Assembly: GCA_002348045.1 (NCBI GenBank)
Contig: DDYO01000200.1
Span: 1-5,594, forward strand
DNA length: 5,594 bases
Source of the DNA: Anaerolineales bacterium UBA2232
GTDB lineage: Bacteria > Chloroflexota > Anaerolineae > UBA2200
Reading direction: 5' to 3'
This document shows, in pieces, positions 5,284 through 5,594 of this stretch (position 1 is its first letter; each line of letters starts with the position of its first letter). Position numbers and translations under genes: made by a program. The notes under the pieces are model-generated. The model saw nothing but the letters and a program-made list of their open reading frames with translations. It did not search any database and was not told where the DNA came from.

Positions 5284-5310
5284 AGTCTAGCAGCCCTGCT
5301 CTTATGTCAA
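5284..5310 (-). promoter_or_regulatory. Putative sigma70-type promoter of the retron operon
   Basis: A perfect -35, TTGACA (5310-5305), is followed after 15 bases by TAGACT (5289-5284), preceded by TGC as in extended -10 promoters. The spacer is short. Transcription would start near 5277, leaving a leader of about 90 nt before the HEPN ATG. The leader contains two minimal open frames (ATG-CCC-TGA and ATG-ATC-TGA). Confidence 0.4.
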
Positions 5311-5594
5311 CGGTCGATGTCGGTTGCGCTGTCAGCTTTCGGATCAGTCTAGGACTAGACCATACATCGTATGGGCTATCCGAGGGGTATACCACCTACA
5401 TGCCTTCTGGGCCCACGGTAAGACCAGAGAAACCTCCCTATGACCCCCATAGTGGTGGACTGCACGAGACGCAAGAGGATATGTCTCTACAGCACCCCGG
5501 AACTGGAGCCATGCAGCCGCATCGGCTACATCCAGCCAAATCCCAGGACGGGCATCCGAGCACACCCCAATCTCCACCGCCCAACTCCCCCCCC
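5311..5594. other. No gene recognised upstream of the operon
   Basis: A 77-codon - strand frame (5344-5577, GTG start) has no recognisable family and a start next to a G-run only, so I do not call it. No tRNA, attachment site or clear terminator is seen. The window ends in a run of eight C. Confidence 0.4.

Noticed and set aside
5344..5577. 77-codon - strand frame at the right end
   Set aside because: No family resemblance; its only start signal is a GTG near a G-run at the window end.
1..5594. CRISPR array
   Set aside because: No regularly spaced direct repeats of 20-40 bases were seen.
5587..5594. Run of eight C at the window end
   Set aside because: It may be real or a homopolymer artefact; no feature can be based on it.

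Overview
The window looks like an accessory region of a moderately GC-rich proteobacterial genome, probably beta- or gammaproteobacterial. That guess rests on base composition and gene style only; no rRNA, tRNA or housekeeping gene is present to fix it.

Left part (1-2520, + strand): about 540 bases with no convincing gene but several hairpins, then a small coiled-coil protein (538-792), a structured intergenic stretch (840-917), and a RepA/AAA_25-type ATPase of the RecA fold (949-2370). The ATPase is followed by two hairpins. This is the kind of replication or accessory cargo found on plasmids, integrative elements and prophage remnants, although no integrase, relaxase or attachment site is visible. 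A small CoiA-like zinc-binding protein (2521-2775) follows on the + strand and converges on the reverse transcriptase gene.

Right part (5310 down to 2830, - strand): the centrepiece is a compact retron-like operon. In transcription order it holds a possible promoter (TTGACA / extended TAGACT), a HEPN (UPF0332-like) protein of 163 aa, an overlapping gene for a 244 aa protein with a C-terminal winged helix, a structured non-coding RNA, and a 328 aa retron-type reverse transcriptase with YADD, QGAPTSP and retron-like domain X/Y positions. The RNA has the architecture of a retron msr-msd. A perfect 11-nt inverted repeat (a1 at 3949-3959, a2 at 3804-3814) closes it, two short hairpins follow a1, and a perfect 20-bp stem (3850-3902) and a smaller hairpin fill the msd part. 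The a2 repeat lies on the reverse transcriptase start region and includes the G of its ATG.

The likely logic, by analogy with known retrons (inference), is that the RT makes msDNA from this RNA and that the HEPN and winged-helix proteins are the effector and its DNA- or msDNA-binding partner in an anti-phage abortive-infection system. I do not recall this HEPN + winged-helix pair among the experimentally studied retrons, so it is the best candidate here for a poorly described system. The last 280 bases hold no gene I can support.
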